From an uncultured Clostridia bacterium (GTDB lineage Bacteria > Bacillota > Clostridia > Christensenellales > CAG-917): 64,000 bases of DNA. Every line of letters starts with the position of its first letter. Positions within the stretch are counted from its first letter, which is position 1. Below are positions 7,974-15,947 of the stretch, one piece after another. A program made the position numbers and the translations under genes. The stretch spans positions 1 through 64,000 of the forward strand of contig CAKQUV010000002.1 of assembly GCA_934277615.1 (NCBI GenBank). Direction: 5' to 3'. The notes under the pieces are model-generated. The model saw only the letters and a list, made by a program, of their open reading frames with translations. It was not told the DNA's origin and ran no database searches.

Positions 7974-8885
7974 TTAGTCTTTTTTCAAAGATTTGAGGTC
8001 GTACCCCAATTCTTTCATAATATAGTCGTTGTCGCGCCACTCGTCCTTAACTCTGACATAGAGCGTGAGAAACACTTGCATACCAATCATTTCTTCGAGG
8101 TCTTTTCTCGCCTTTGTGGCAATTTGTTTGAGCATTTCGCCGCCCTTGCCGATTACAATCGCCTTGTGAGATTGCTTTTCGCAAATAATATCCGCGTCGA
8201 TATCGACAATCGGCTGATCCTCTCTCTCCTCAAACTTGTTGATATACACGCCGATTCCGTACGGTACTTCCTTATCTAGAAGATAGAGCGCCTTTTCTCT
8301 AATGATTTCGGACGCCATGAAACGCATGCTGCTTTCTGTGTACATATCCTCGGGATACATCGGAACGCCCTCGGGCAAGAGGTCGATAAGTTCTTTGCGA
8401 AGAGGCTCGAGATTGTCGCCTTTCTTTGCCGAAATAGGCACGATTGCCTTAAGCCCCTCTATGCCGTTGAGCTTTTGCAAGGACGCAAACATGGTTTCTC
8501 TCGTTACGGTGTCCTCTTTGTTGAGCGCAACCACAACGGGCACCTTTTTTGCGTTCTTTTCCAAAAATTCGTAATCTTCCTTCTGCATGCCGCGCGATGC
8601 GTCGATGACGTACACAACGCCGTCCACGTCTTTGAGCGAATTGTCCACCGCCTGCATCATGTACTCGCCAAGGTGATTGCGCACCTTATGGATGCCGGGA
8701 GTGTCGATAAGCACCATTTGATAACCCTCGCCGTTGACGATGCCGAGAAGTTTATTTCTCGTTGTTTGCGGTCGCCACGAAACGATGGACACTTTTTCGC
8801 CGACGAGCGCATTGGTAAGCGTAGATTTGCCTGCGTTTGCAAGCCCTGCTATGCATATAAAACCGCTTTTGAAATTTTTATTCAT
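7974..8885 (-). CDS. era: GTPase Era
   Basis: A 303-residue ribosome-assembly GTPase that binds the 3' end of 16S rRNA. The G1 loop GLANAGKST (14-22), the switch segment PQTTRN, G3 DTPG, G4 NKED and G5 SAKKG are in order. A C-terminal KH domain follows, with VIGKGGEMLKQI near residues 245-256. The start is chosen by AAAGG seven bases upstream of ATG. It heads the era-yqzL-recO-lipoprotein-ywlC-phosphatase run. Upstream lies a dispersed repeat instead of the cdd and dgkA genes usual in Bacillus. Confidence 0.96.
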   Translation of the reverse strand: MNKNFKSGFICIAGLANAGKSTLTNALVGEKVSIVSWRPQTTRNKLLGIVNGEGYQMVLIDTPGIHKVRNHLGEYMMQAVDNSLKDVDGVVYVIDASRGMQKEDYEFLEKNAKKVPVVVALNKEDTVTRETMFASLQKLNGIEGLKAIVPISAKKGDNLEPLRKELIDLLPEGVPMYPEDMYTESSMRFMASEIIREKALYLLDKEVPYGIGVYINKFEEREDQPIVDIDADIICEKQSHKAIVIGKGGEMLKQIATKARKDLEEMIGMQVFLTLYVRVKDEWRDNDYIMKELGYDLKSLKKD

Positions 8886-9384
8886 ACTTTTACCTTTAGT
8901 AAGATTATTTTTTATTGTTTTGCTACATTCATTCGAAACGTACTTATTAACGGAATGTGCTTATTCGGAGTTCGAGCCGCAAAGCGGCGAGCTAATCGAG
9001 CGTCGAGGTAGACGGATTGTACGCACGACTGCGCCATCCTGTTGCGTAGCGGCGCACAAAGTGCGTGGCATAACGAGTGCACGATTCTTATCTATCCGAA
9101 GACCGTAAGGAGCGAAGCGACGGAATAGCGATTGTTACGAAGTCAATCGCGTCGTTTTGCCCCCTGCGGAGCAGTTCCGTGGGTTCCCTCAAGCAAAGCG
9201 CAGAGGGGGAACGGAATATGGGCGCGACGCGTTAAGCAACACATCCGGTGAATGTGTTGTAGCCAAAGCGAACGAGGCGGATTGCAGTGCGCAAACGCCG
9301 AAGTCCAAACACCGTGAGGAAGGGGGAAACTTTCATTTTAGGAGTCCCGACTGTCCCATATTCGTTGCCTATTTATACTCGCAT
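8886..9384. other. Intergenic region between era and ybeY, mostly repeat copy B
   Basis: About 500 bases without a supportable gene. It holds the era ribosome site and presumably its promoter (AT-rich 8886-8950), repeat copy B (8971-9329) and a short AT-rich tail up to the ybeY stop. An ORF reading through the repeat has no ribosome site and mirrors the repeat sequence. Confidence 0.7.
8971..9329 (+). repeat. Dispersed repeat family, copy B
   Basis: Same family as 212-565 and 34831-35344, opposite orientation. The boundaries are taken as ttcgagccgc at the left and gaaggggg at the right. It contains self-complementary pieces such as ACACAT/ATGTGT and GCGATTG/CAATCGC. A few of the differences from copy A fall in loops. 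Confidence 0.85.
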
Positions 9385-9861
9385 TTAGTTTTCGTTTCTT
9401 TTTAGATTTACCATCTTCATAATTGCTTTCTGGTGTCCAATCATCACTTTTTCGTCATCCGGTTCTATGTGGTCGAATCCGAGAATGTGCAAAAAGCCGT
9501 GGCACGCCAAAAAGCCAAGTTCCCTTGCATACGAGTGTCCGTACTCTTTCGCTTGCTCTTCCGCCCTCTGTCTGCAAATCATAATCGAGCCGAGCATAAC
9601 TCTTTTCCCGTCAAAATCGCAAGGTGAAAAGTCCTCTTTGTATACGGGCAAATCGAGCGGCGCAAAGCACGGAAAACTCAACACGTCCGTAACTCTGTCC
9701 ACTCCTCTCGCCTCTCTGTTGAGGTCGCGAATGGTATTTTCGTCGACAATCGTGATATCCGTAACGAAAATATCGGGCTGTTTCAAATGTTTGAAACACG
9801 CTTTTTCCACTCTCTTAATCAGCATTTTTTCGCTGAATTTTGCACCGGAAATTCTAATCAT
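9385..9861 (-). CDS. ybeY: Endoribonuclease YbeY (16S rRNA maturation)
   Basis: A 158-residue zinc metalloprotein that processes the 16S rRNA 3' end. The signature HGFLHILGFDH near residues 121-131 supplies the three-histidine metal site, and the N-terminal half has the conserved RDLNREARGVDRVTDVLSFP segment. It follows the PgpH-type gene with an 18-base gap, as in the Firmicutes phoH-pgpH-ybeY order. Confidence 0.95.
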   Translation of the reverse strand: MIRISGAKFSEKMLIKRVEKACFKHLKQPDIFVTDITIVDENTIRDLNREARGVDRVTDVLSFPCFAPLDLPVYKEDFSPCDFDGKRVMLGSIMICRQRAEEQAKEYGHSYARELGFLACHGFLHILGFDHIEPDDEKVMIGHQKAIMKMVNLKRNEN

Positions 9862-9879
9862 AATTCTGCTTTGAGCCTT

Positions 9880-11379
9880 TTATTGTTTTTTGAAAGTGTT
9901 AGCTCTGTTCTTCTTCTCGTAGTTGATTCTGCCATGGTGAATGGAGGGCAAAACTTCTATAATCGTGCGCTTGATCGTCGCGATATCGCCCATCGTAATG
10001 GGGCATTCGTCAAATTGGCGCAATTCCAGTTTTTCATCCACAAGTTTGTTGATACGCGCCTCGAATTCCTCTTTGGTATCGGGCATATAAGCGCGCATAG
10101 CCGCCTCGATGGTATCTGCAATCATAATGATTGCGGCAATCTTGGTTTGCGGCTTTGGTCCTGCGTAGGTGTATTTGTCAACCGCAAGATCCCCTTCTTC
10201 CTTGAGCGTTAACGCCTTGCGATAGAAGTATCCGACGGGCGAAGTGCCGTGGTGCTCTCTGCAGATTGCGACGATTTCTTGCGGAAGTCTGTTTTGCTTT
10301 GCCAAAATTTCGCCGAAAAGCGTGTGTGAGGTGATCATACTCACGCTCACTTCCGGGATAAGTTCGTCGTGCGGATTGTACGAAGATTGGTTTTCGCTGA
10401 AATAAATCGGGGCTTTCAATTTGCCGATATCGTGATAATAAGCGGCGCATCTCGCCATATTGGGATTCTCGCCGATAGCGGACGCGCAAGCCTCCGCAAG
10501 GTTTCCGACGACGAGCGAGTGATTGAAAGTGCCGGGAGCCTCGCTTGCAAGACGTTTGAGGAGCGGATTTGAAAGCGAGCAAAGTTCGTTGAGTCTGAAA
10601 TCGTCCGCAATATTGAATATACCTTCGAAAATAGCGACGAGCGGCATAAACACAAGCGACGCGGCAACGTTTGCGCCGTAACAGTTGAGCACGTTCCACA
10701 AAAGATTCATGCTCGTATCTCCGCTTGCAAGCGTAAGCATAACCACAAGCGGCTGAATAATGAGCGGCGTAACCATGGATACAAGCAAGAATTTGAGGCG
10801 AGTGAGGTGTTTTTTCTCATAGAAATTGACGATAATCGCGCACAGACTGTTGCAAATAATGGCAGGCATGACTTGCTCGAACAGGTACGTTTGGTCCGTC
10901 GTCTTTATCATAAACGAAATGACAAGCATGACCGCCACTGTGCAAGTTGCCAGAGTTGCCGTTCTTCTGTCGATAAGTTCTATAAGTACGAGCGTTGCAA
11001 GCGCAATAGGCATTGCATAAATGTTGAGGTCTTGTATTTGCGGAACGCCTATGCTCGCCATAAACGTCAGCACTATAAGTATAATCGTGAGATAAAAATC
11101 TCTCGTGCTTGTGCCGTTCTTTTCGGTGTAACGATAAATACCCACAAGCAGTATCATCATCAACGCAACGGCGGTGATAAGTCGTCCTGCCGTGGCAAGA
11201 GCGTTTTTAAGAGTAAACGCCGCCATAAAATCGCCGACGATAAAGAAGGCGAACAGCATCATTCCCACACCGGCAACGATTGCGCCCAAAAAGCATTGAC
11301 CGAAATACCTTGAAAACTTGCGCCTTGCAAGCGCTTTTTCTTTCTCGGCTCTCGAAATGTCTCTGATGTCGTCTATCAT
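9880..11379 (-). CDS. pgpH: Short PgpH-type membrane HD-domain phosphohydrolase
   Basis: A 499-residue membrane protein with a polytopic hydrophobic region at about 25-230 and a cytoplasmic HD domain at about 265-490. HD motifs are NHSLVV (about 288-293), YYHDIGK (about 317-323) and REHHGTSP. Family knowledge: PgpH degrades cyclic di-AMP and normally has a large extracellular 7TMR-HDED domain and about 700 residues. Here the first helix is followed almost directly by the others, so that outer sensor domain is missing. ATGA overlap with the phoH-like stop and a GGAG ten bases upstream support the start. The c-di-AMP activity is inferred from family and neighbours. Confidence 0.85.
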   Translation of the reverse strand: MIDDIRDISRAEKEKALARRKFSRYFGQCFLGAIVAGVGMMLFAFFIVGDFMAAFTLKNALATAGRLITAVALMMILLVGIYRYTEKNGTSTRDFYLTIILIVLTFMASIGVPQIQDLNIYAMPIALATLVLIELIDRRTATLATCTVAVMLVISFMIKTTDQTYLFEQVMPAIICNSLCAIIVNFYEKKHLTRLKFLLVSMVTPLIIQPLVVMLTLASGDTSMNLLWNVLNCYGANVAASLVFMPLVAIFEGIFNIADDFRLNELCSLSNPLLKRLASEAPGTFNHSLVVGNLAEACASAIGENPNMARCAAYYHDIGKLKAPIYFSENQSSYNPHDELIPEVSVSMITSHTLFGEILAKQNRLPQEIVAICREHHGTSPVGYFYRKALTLKEEGDLAVDKYTYAGPKPQTKIAAIIMIADTIEAAMRAYMPDTKEEFEARINKLVDEKLELRQFDECPITMGDIATIKRTIIEVLPSIHHGRINYEKKNRANTFKKQ

Positions 11380-12362
11380 AATTTATCTCCTGCGGAATTC
11401 GCGTCGGATTTCTTTGCGTTTTCCGCTTTTTCATATGCTTGAATAATTTTCGTAACCAATTCGTGCCTTACGACGTCCTTTGCGGTGAGGCAAACAATTT
11501 CAATTCCCTCAACGTCTTTAAGCACGTTTATAGCGTCCGCCATACCGCTCGTTACGTTGTGCGGAAGGTCGATTTGCGTAATATCGCCCGTTACGACGAT
11601 ACGGCTGTTTTCGCCCATTCGGGTAAGAAACATTTTCATTTGTTCCTTGGTTGTGTTTTGAGCCTCGTCAAGAATGATAAAACTGTTTGACAGCGTGCGC
11701 CCTCTCATATACGCAAGCGGCGCAATTTCGATGCTGCCTCTCTCTATATGCCTCAAATACGCCTCTTGCCCCATCATCTCTTGAAGAGCGTCAAAGAGCG
11801 GTCTGAGATACGGATCCACCTTTTCGTTGAGATCCCCGGGCAAAAAACCCAATTTTTCGCCTGCTTCCACGGCTGGTCTTGTGAGAATGATTTTGTCAAT
11901 CTCTTTGTTTTTGAGCGCATACACCGCAAGCGCGACCGCAAGATACGTCTTGCCCGTACCTGCAGGACCTACGCCGAAAACGATACTGTTTTTCTTGATT
12001 GCGTCGACGTATTTTTTTTGACCGAGCGTTTTGGGCCGTATGATTTTCCCTCTGGCTGTGATTGCCACTGTGCCCATAAGGTCGTTTACGTCAAAATCTC
12101 CGCCTGCCTTCGCATAGCCGATAATCATACTCACCTGCTGCGCTTTGAGGGGTTGTTTGCGGCACAGTTTTTCAATTGCGTCAATCGCTCTCAATGCGCC
12201 GTCAACGTCCTTTTCTTCGCCGCTTATCTTCACGCTCGAACCCAGCGCAAATACGTCCACGTCAAAAGCGTCGGTAATCTTTTCGATATTCTCGTCAAGC
12301 TCGCCGAATACGCTCATCATCGTATCGTAATTTTCAAAATGCTTTTCTTTTTGCACTTTCAT
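11376..12362 (-). CDS. PhoH-like ATPase
   Basis: A 328-residue P-loop ATPase of the PhoH/YbeZ family, thought to act with YbeY in RNA metabolism. Walker A GPAGTGKT is near residues 137-144 and Walker B IILDEAQN near 234-241, preceded by an N-terminal KH-like or DUF-type segment. It starts on the last base of the yqfD stop (TAATG) and its stop overlaps the pgpH start, indicating tight coupling across yqfC-yqfD-phoH-pgpH-ybeY. Confidence 0.93.
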   Translation of the reverse strand: MKVQKEKHFENYDTMMSVFGELDENIEKITDAFDVDVFALGSSVKISGEEKDVDGALRAIDAIEKLCRKQPLKAQQVSMIIGYAKAGGDFDVNDLMGTVAITARGKIIRPKTLGQKKYVDAIKKNSIVFGVGPAGTGKTYLAVALAVYALKNKEIDKIILTRPAVEAGEKLGFLPGDLNEKVDPYLRPLFDALQEMMGQEAYLRHIERGSIEIAPLAYMRGRTLSNSFIILDEAQNTTKEQMKMFLTRMGENSRIVVTGDITQIDLPHNVTSGMADAINVLKDVEGIEIVCLTAKDVVRHELVTKIIQAYEKAENAKKSDANSAGDKL

Positions 12363-13765
12363 TATATCGATTCCTCCGCTTCGGCGACAACTTCCACCGC
12401 CACGCCCCCGTCAACTTTGTTCACTTCGTAATACACGTTGAGAATCTTTGCGCTCTCCTCAAGCTCCGTTGCAAGAACGGAAAACGCTTTTCTTTTCATA
12501 CCCTCTTCGTCAAGCACGTTTTGCCGCTGCTCCGCGATAAGTTCCCGAAACGTGTATTTGTATATCTTGAGCGGCACGAGAAAACCGAATTGGCTCACGC
12601 TTGTTTCTATCTCGCAACACTCGTACGGACTTTTCGGAGCTTTGGGGGCTTTGCCGAATATCCCGTACCTCGTTTCAGTCTTGACCTGCCCGTACGACTT
12701 CACTGTTTCAACGTCGGCAAAGAACACGCTCTTTTTGTAGAACACCTTGCCGTATGCAAATCCTCTTGCCTGCGCAGGTATTTTTGCGTCGCCGTACATC
12801 ACGTATCCGTCAATCAGCACATCCCCGGGCTTTACCACGTCGCCGTACTTCTTGACCGCAGTACCGCCCTCTACGATTATGCGAGTAACCACCGCCGTCT
12901 TTCTTGCCGTAACGGACGAGCCGTCAATTTGCGCAAACTCTTCTTTGGGCAATTCGCTTTTCAGCACGATATCTACGTGCGAGCCGTCGATTGACACGTT
13001 TGCAAACGCCACTCCGTCGAGCGCGCTCAACGCTTTTTGCAGTTCTTGCGCCCTGATAGCGGATATCTTTGCGCCCTTTTTCACGCCGTACTCGTTTAGT
13101 ATGTCGCACACTCTGAGGTTTAATGCCGCGTCCGGTTCGTCGTTTCCCGCATAGCGCACGCTTACGCGCGTAACGAAATTTGCAAAAATCGAAAGCGCGA
13201 CCACTCCCACGCAAAGCCCGGCTACGATGCCGACTCTTGCGACAGAGCGCAGCGCAAAAGGCACCACTCCGCCTATCTTAATTATTTTATAATCATAGCA
13301 TAAGTTATCTAATAATGCAATAATCTTTCCGCATTGTTTTGAATTGACGCAAAATCTCACTCCCTTATCAAAAGATTGAACGTCGAAAACTCTGCAAATT
13401 TTGGATACCGCAACAAGCGCTTTCACCCCGTTTTTTGACGAAATTTCAAATTGCGTTTTTCCGTACTTTGCCACAATTTTATGCAATCTAACGTAGTTTT
13501 TCGCATTTATTCTTTCAACATATTCCACGAGATGCGCAAACAGGCTCGGCTTCTGCGTTTTATCTTTCTTATTTGCTTTAATTTTTGCATTATTTCGAGT
13601 ATCTAACACAATATTTTCGTTATTTTTGCCGTCGATTACTCCCTTGTTCTTTCTTTTGTCTTGCGCATTGCCGCGTTTGTTCTCGGCGCTATCTATATCT
13701 GTCGATTTTTTTACGGTTTTCTTATTCTTTTTCAAATACGATGCTTTGGATTTCCCCTTCGACAT
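12362..13765 (-). CDS. yqfD: Sporulation protein YqfD
   Basis: A 467-residue protein starting at the ATG at 13765, chosen because GGAGGAG precedes it by six bases. Longer frames reach farther upstream but lack a ribosome site. Residues 1-75 are a Lys/Asn-rich linker, unusually long for YqfD. Then come the YqfD domain, one membrane helix near 185-205 and an extracytoplasmic POTRA-like/BRCT-like region (about 215-460). In Bacillus yqfD is a mother-cell sporulation gene adjacent to yqfC, as here; the start overlaps the yqfC end by 44 bases. Confidence 0.85.
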   Translation of the reverse strand: MSKGKSKASYLKKNKKTVKKSTDIDSAENKRGNAQDKRKNKGVIDGKNNENIVLDTRNNAKIKANKKDKTQKPSLFAHLVEYVERINAKNYVRLHKIVAKYGKTQFEISSKNGVKALVAVSKICRVFDVQSFDKGVRFCVNSKQCGKIIALLDNLCYDYKIIKIGGVVPFALRSVARVGIVAGLCVGVVALSIFANFVTRVSVRYAGNDEPDAALNLRVCDILNEYGVKKGAKISAIRAQELQKALSALDGVAFANVSIDGSHVDIVLKSELPKEEFAQIDGSSVTARKTAVVTRIIVEGGTAVKKYGDVVKPGDVLIDGYVMYGDAKIPAQARGFAYGKVFYKKSVFFADVETVKSYGQVKTETRYGIFGKAPKAPKSPYECCEIETSVSQFGFLVPLKIYKYTFRELIAEQRQNVLDEEGMKRKAFSVLATELEESAKILNVYYEVNKVDGGVAVEVVAEAEESI

Positions 13766-13979
13766 ATACGTCTCCTCCGCCAATTTCCGCAATGGAAAGC
13801 CCTGTGCCTGCAACAATCAAATCTTCGTTACCTATACGAATTTTCAAAAATTCCTCGCTTGCTTCAACCACTCTTTTCACGCCGCTGACCACAAGTTTTC
13901 CTCGCCCAAGCATATTCAGCGCAAAAGGAAACAACTCGTCTTTCAGCCTAAACTTTGCTTTAATTTCATTCTTAAACAT
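13722..13979 (-). CDS. yqfC: YabP/YqfC family sporulation protein
   Basis: An 85-residue protein of the YabP/YqfC family, small beta-rich proteins made in sporulating cells. Visible features are the LRDEL-like KDELFPFALNML start and a later RIGNEDLIVAGTGLSI strand pair, similar to the family's (v.G..l.I..l....i.v.G.i). It heads the yqfC-yqfD-phoH-pgpH-ybeY run. No clear promoter could be assigned in the AT-rich sequence upstream. Confidence 0.8.
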   Translation of the reverse strand: MFKNEIKAKFRLKDELFPFALNMLGRGKLVVSGVKRVVEASEEFLKIRIGNEDLIVAGTGLSIAEIGGGDVYVEGEIQSIVFEKE

Positions 13980-14194
13980 ACAAAAATATATTTGATTTGA
14001 TATGGAAAAATACCTCTATACTCGCTTTGCGAGAGAAATTAATAATTAATAATTAATAATTGCGGAAGGCGTAGCCTTATCCGAAATATTTTTAATAAGT
14101 AAGACATCACAATATTCCGTATATTACCTCACTTAACTAAAACACAATTATCGTAAGCTATGCCATCGCAATATTCCGCTTAAACTTCACTCTG
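13980..14194. other. AT-rich intergenic region with hairpins and short repeats
   Basis: No gene seen. From left to right: a hairpin CTCGC-ttt-GCGAG at about 14024-14036; a 7-base microsatellite (attaata, about three and a half copies) near 14038-14060; a hairpin AGGC-gta-GCCT; and two diverged direct repeats near 14104-14150 and 14166-14205, each holding CAATATTCCG and ending in CTAAAACACAAT. The second repeat leads into the variable-stem element. Confidence 0.6.
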
Positions 14195-14322
14195 CTAAAA
14201 CACAATATTTAGATGAAGAACAAGAAAGCGCGCGTCCGAGACAAAACCCAACGTACACAAGCGTACGTGATTTTGTAGCGGATGCGCGCTGCCGCAGTTA
14301 TTCGCTAAATAGTGCGTTTTAG
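14195..14322 (-). repeat. Variable-stem 3' element, copy 1 (on the dnaB stop codon)
   Basis: Read on the dnaB strand, nested stems are CTAAAACGC/GTGTTTTAG (contains the TAA stop), TATTTAG/CTAAATA, GCGCGCATCCG/CGGACGCGCGC, ACAAAA/TTTTGT and ACGTAC/GTACGT. The unpaired boxes ATAACTGCGGCA and TTTCTTGTTC are identical to those in copies at 24591-24724 and 49964-50090. The inner loop region is almost identical to the 49964 copy although the stem around it differs and still pairs. It could end transcription, since a GC-rich stem is followed by a T-rich box, but a role is inferred. Confidence 0.8.
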
Positions 14323-15947
14323 AATGGGATTTCTTCGTCTGAATCTGGGTCGTCAACATACTCCTCGTCGTCTGGAACGTCGTCGTCATTCGGAGCAGGT
14401 ATATCCTCCTCCACGTCTACATCCGAAGAATAATCGTCTTGTTTGTCGTCAAAAGGCATGTCGAAAGGCATATCTTCTGTGGATGCGGCAACTTCTTTCA
14501 AGTCCTCGGCAACGTCTGAAATGGACTTCATATCCACGCCACCCTCTTCGTCGTCCTCTTTCTTCTTGGGCTCGTCATAGACGTATTCGGTAACGTTGGC
14601 GTTTTGATCCACGCACTCTTTGAAGGACGTTGTAGGCGCATCCCAATCGAGCTTGATTTCACCGATTGCGCCGTTTCTGTTCTTTTTCACGTCGAGGATA
14701 ACCTCGTTTTCCGGCAATGCGGGATTGTATTTGTGCGGATTGTTGAGGAACATAACGATGTCCGCGTCTTGCTCGATGGAACCGGATTCACGCAAGTCCG
14801 AAAGCAACGGAGTATGGTCCGGACGTTGCTCAACGCCACGCGACATTTGCGAAAGCAAGATAATTGGGCAATCCAGCTCTTTTGCGTAGATTTTCATTTT
14901 TCTTGACATATCGCTCACTTCAACCTGACGGCTTTCTGCCGAGCGACCGTTCTTTGTTGCGGTCATAAGTTGCAAGTAGTCGATAATTACAAGGTCAAGC
15001 CCCTTTTCGCGTTTAAGACGACGGCATTTGGAAAGTACGTCGGACGGGCCGTTCATGGAATAGTCGTCGATATAGATATCAGAAGCAAGCAAAGCGCGGT
15101 ATCCGTTGTACAGTTTTTTGTAGTCCGTTTGCGTAAGTCCGCCGCGAGTATCCATTTTGTTGCTTTCAACGCGCGAGATATAGCAAAGCATACGTTTTGC
15201 AAGCAAATCCGCAGGCATTTCCAGCGAGAAAATAGCCACTTTTTTGCCATGATTGATTGCCACGTTTGCGGCGATATTGAGCGCAAAAGCGGTTTTGCCG
15301 ACAGACGGACGAGCGGCGATAAGCACCATTTCACCGGGTTTCAAGCCGTGCGTCATCTGGTCGAATTTGGGGAAATCGATATACACCGTGTTCTTGGGAA
15401 CGTTGCCCGTTTGCTTGTCTTGAATATTTTTGAGAGCGAGCGCGGCGGCGTCGTCGATTTTTTCGAGAGCCTTTTCGCTGGTCTGCTCGGCAATGGCATA
15501 AACAAGTTTTTCGGCATTATCGAGCGCGTCCGCGCCGTTTTCGCATTCATATCCGTATTTGGCAATATTGTTGCCTGCCTCGATAACCTTTCTCGTAAGG
15601 CTGTCGCGCTTTATGATGCTTGCATAATACTCGCCGTTCGCAGCGGACACAACGCCCTCTGCAAGTTCGCTGAGGTATGAAACAGAGCCTACTTCGTCAA
15701 GTTGCCCCTTGACGTCGAGCGCGTCGCACACGGACACGGTATCGATGGGCTTACTTTCCATCTGCAACTGTTTCATAGCCGCAAAAATCAACCGATTTTG
15801 CGCAAGATAAAAGTCATCGACCGCGAGCATCGGGATAATGATATCCGCCGCTTTGTTGTCGATGAGAATAGCACCCAAAACTGAAGCCTCAGCGTCCACG
15901 TTGTTGGGCATACCTCTGCTTACTCTCTTGTTTTCTTCTTTTGCCAT
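14319..15947 (-). CDS. dnaB: Replicative DNA helicase DnaB
   Basis: A 542-residue hexameric replicative helicase, starting at the ATG at 15947 (MAKEEN). The frame is open farther upstream but without homology. The N-terminal DnaG-interaction domain spans about 10-150 and the RecA-like domain about 175-440, with Walker A ARPSVGKTA, Walker B VIIDYLQLM and the SQMSRGVEQRPDHTP segment. After about residue 445 comes an acidic tail of nearly 100 residues rich in Asp and Glu, ending DSDEEIPF, which resembles the single-strand-binding-protein type acidic tip. That tail is longer than usual for DnaB. The start overlaps the upstream lipoprotein by 28 bases. Confidence 0.93.
   Translation of the reverse strand: MAKEENKRVSRGMPNNVDAEASVLGAILIDNKAADIIIPMLAVDDFYLAQNRLIFAAMKQLQMESKPIDTVSVCDALDVKGQLDEVGSVSYLSELAEGVVSAANGEYYASIIKRDSLTRKVIEAGNNIAKYGYECENGADALDNAEKLVYAIAEQTSEKALEKIDDAAALALKNIQDKQTGNVPKNTVYIDFPKFDQMTHGLKPGEMVLIAARPSVGKTAFALNIAANVAINHGKKVAIFSLEMPADLLAKRMLCYISRVESNKMDTRGGLTQTDYKKLYNGYRALLASDIYIDDYSMNGPSDVLSKCRRLKREKGLDLVIIDYLQLMTATKNGRSAESRQVEVSDMSRKMKIYAKELDCPIILLSQMSRGVEQRPDHTPLLSDLRESGSIEQDADIVMFLNNPHKYNPALPENEVILDVKKNRNGAIGEIKLDWDAPTTSFKECVDQNANVTEYVYDEPKKKEDDEEGGVDMKSISDVAEDLKEVAASTEDMPFDMPFDDKQDDYSSDVDVEEDIPAPNDDDVPDDEEYVDDPDSDEEIPF

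Noticed and set aside
14195..14322. Integron attC site
   Set aside because: The conserved boxes on the two sides (ATAACTGCGGCA and TTTCTTGTTC) are not complementary to each other as R and L boxes must be, and no integrase is near.
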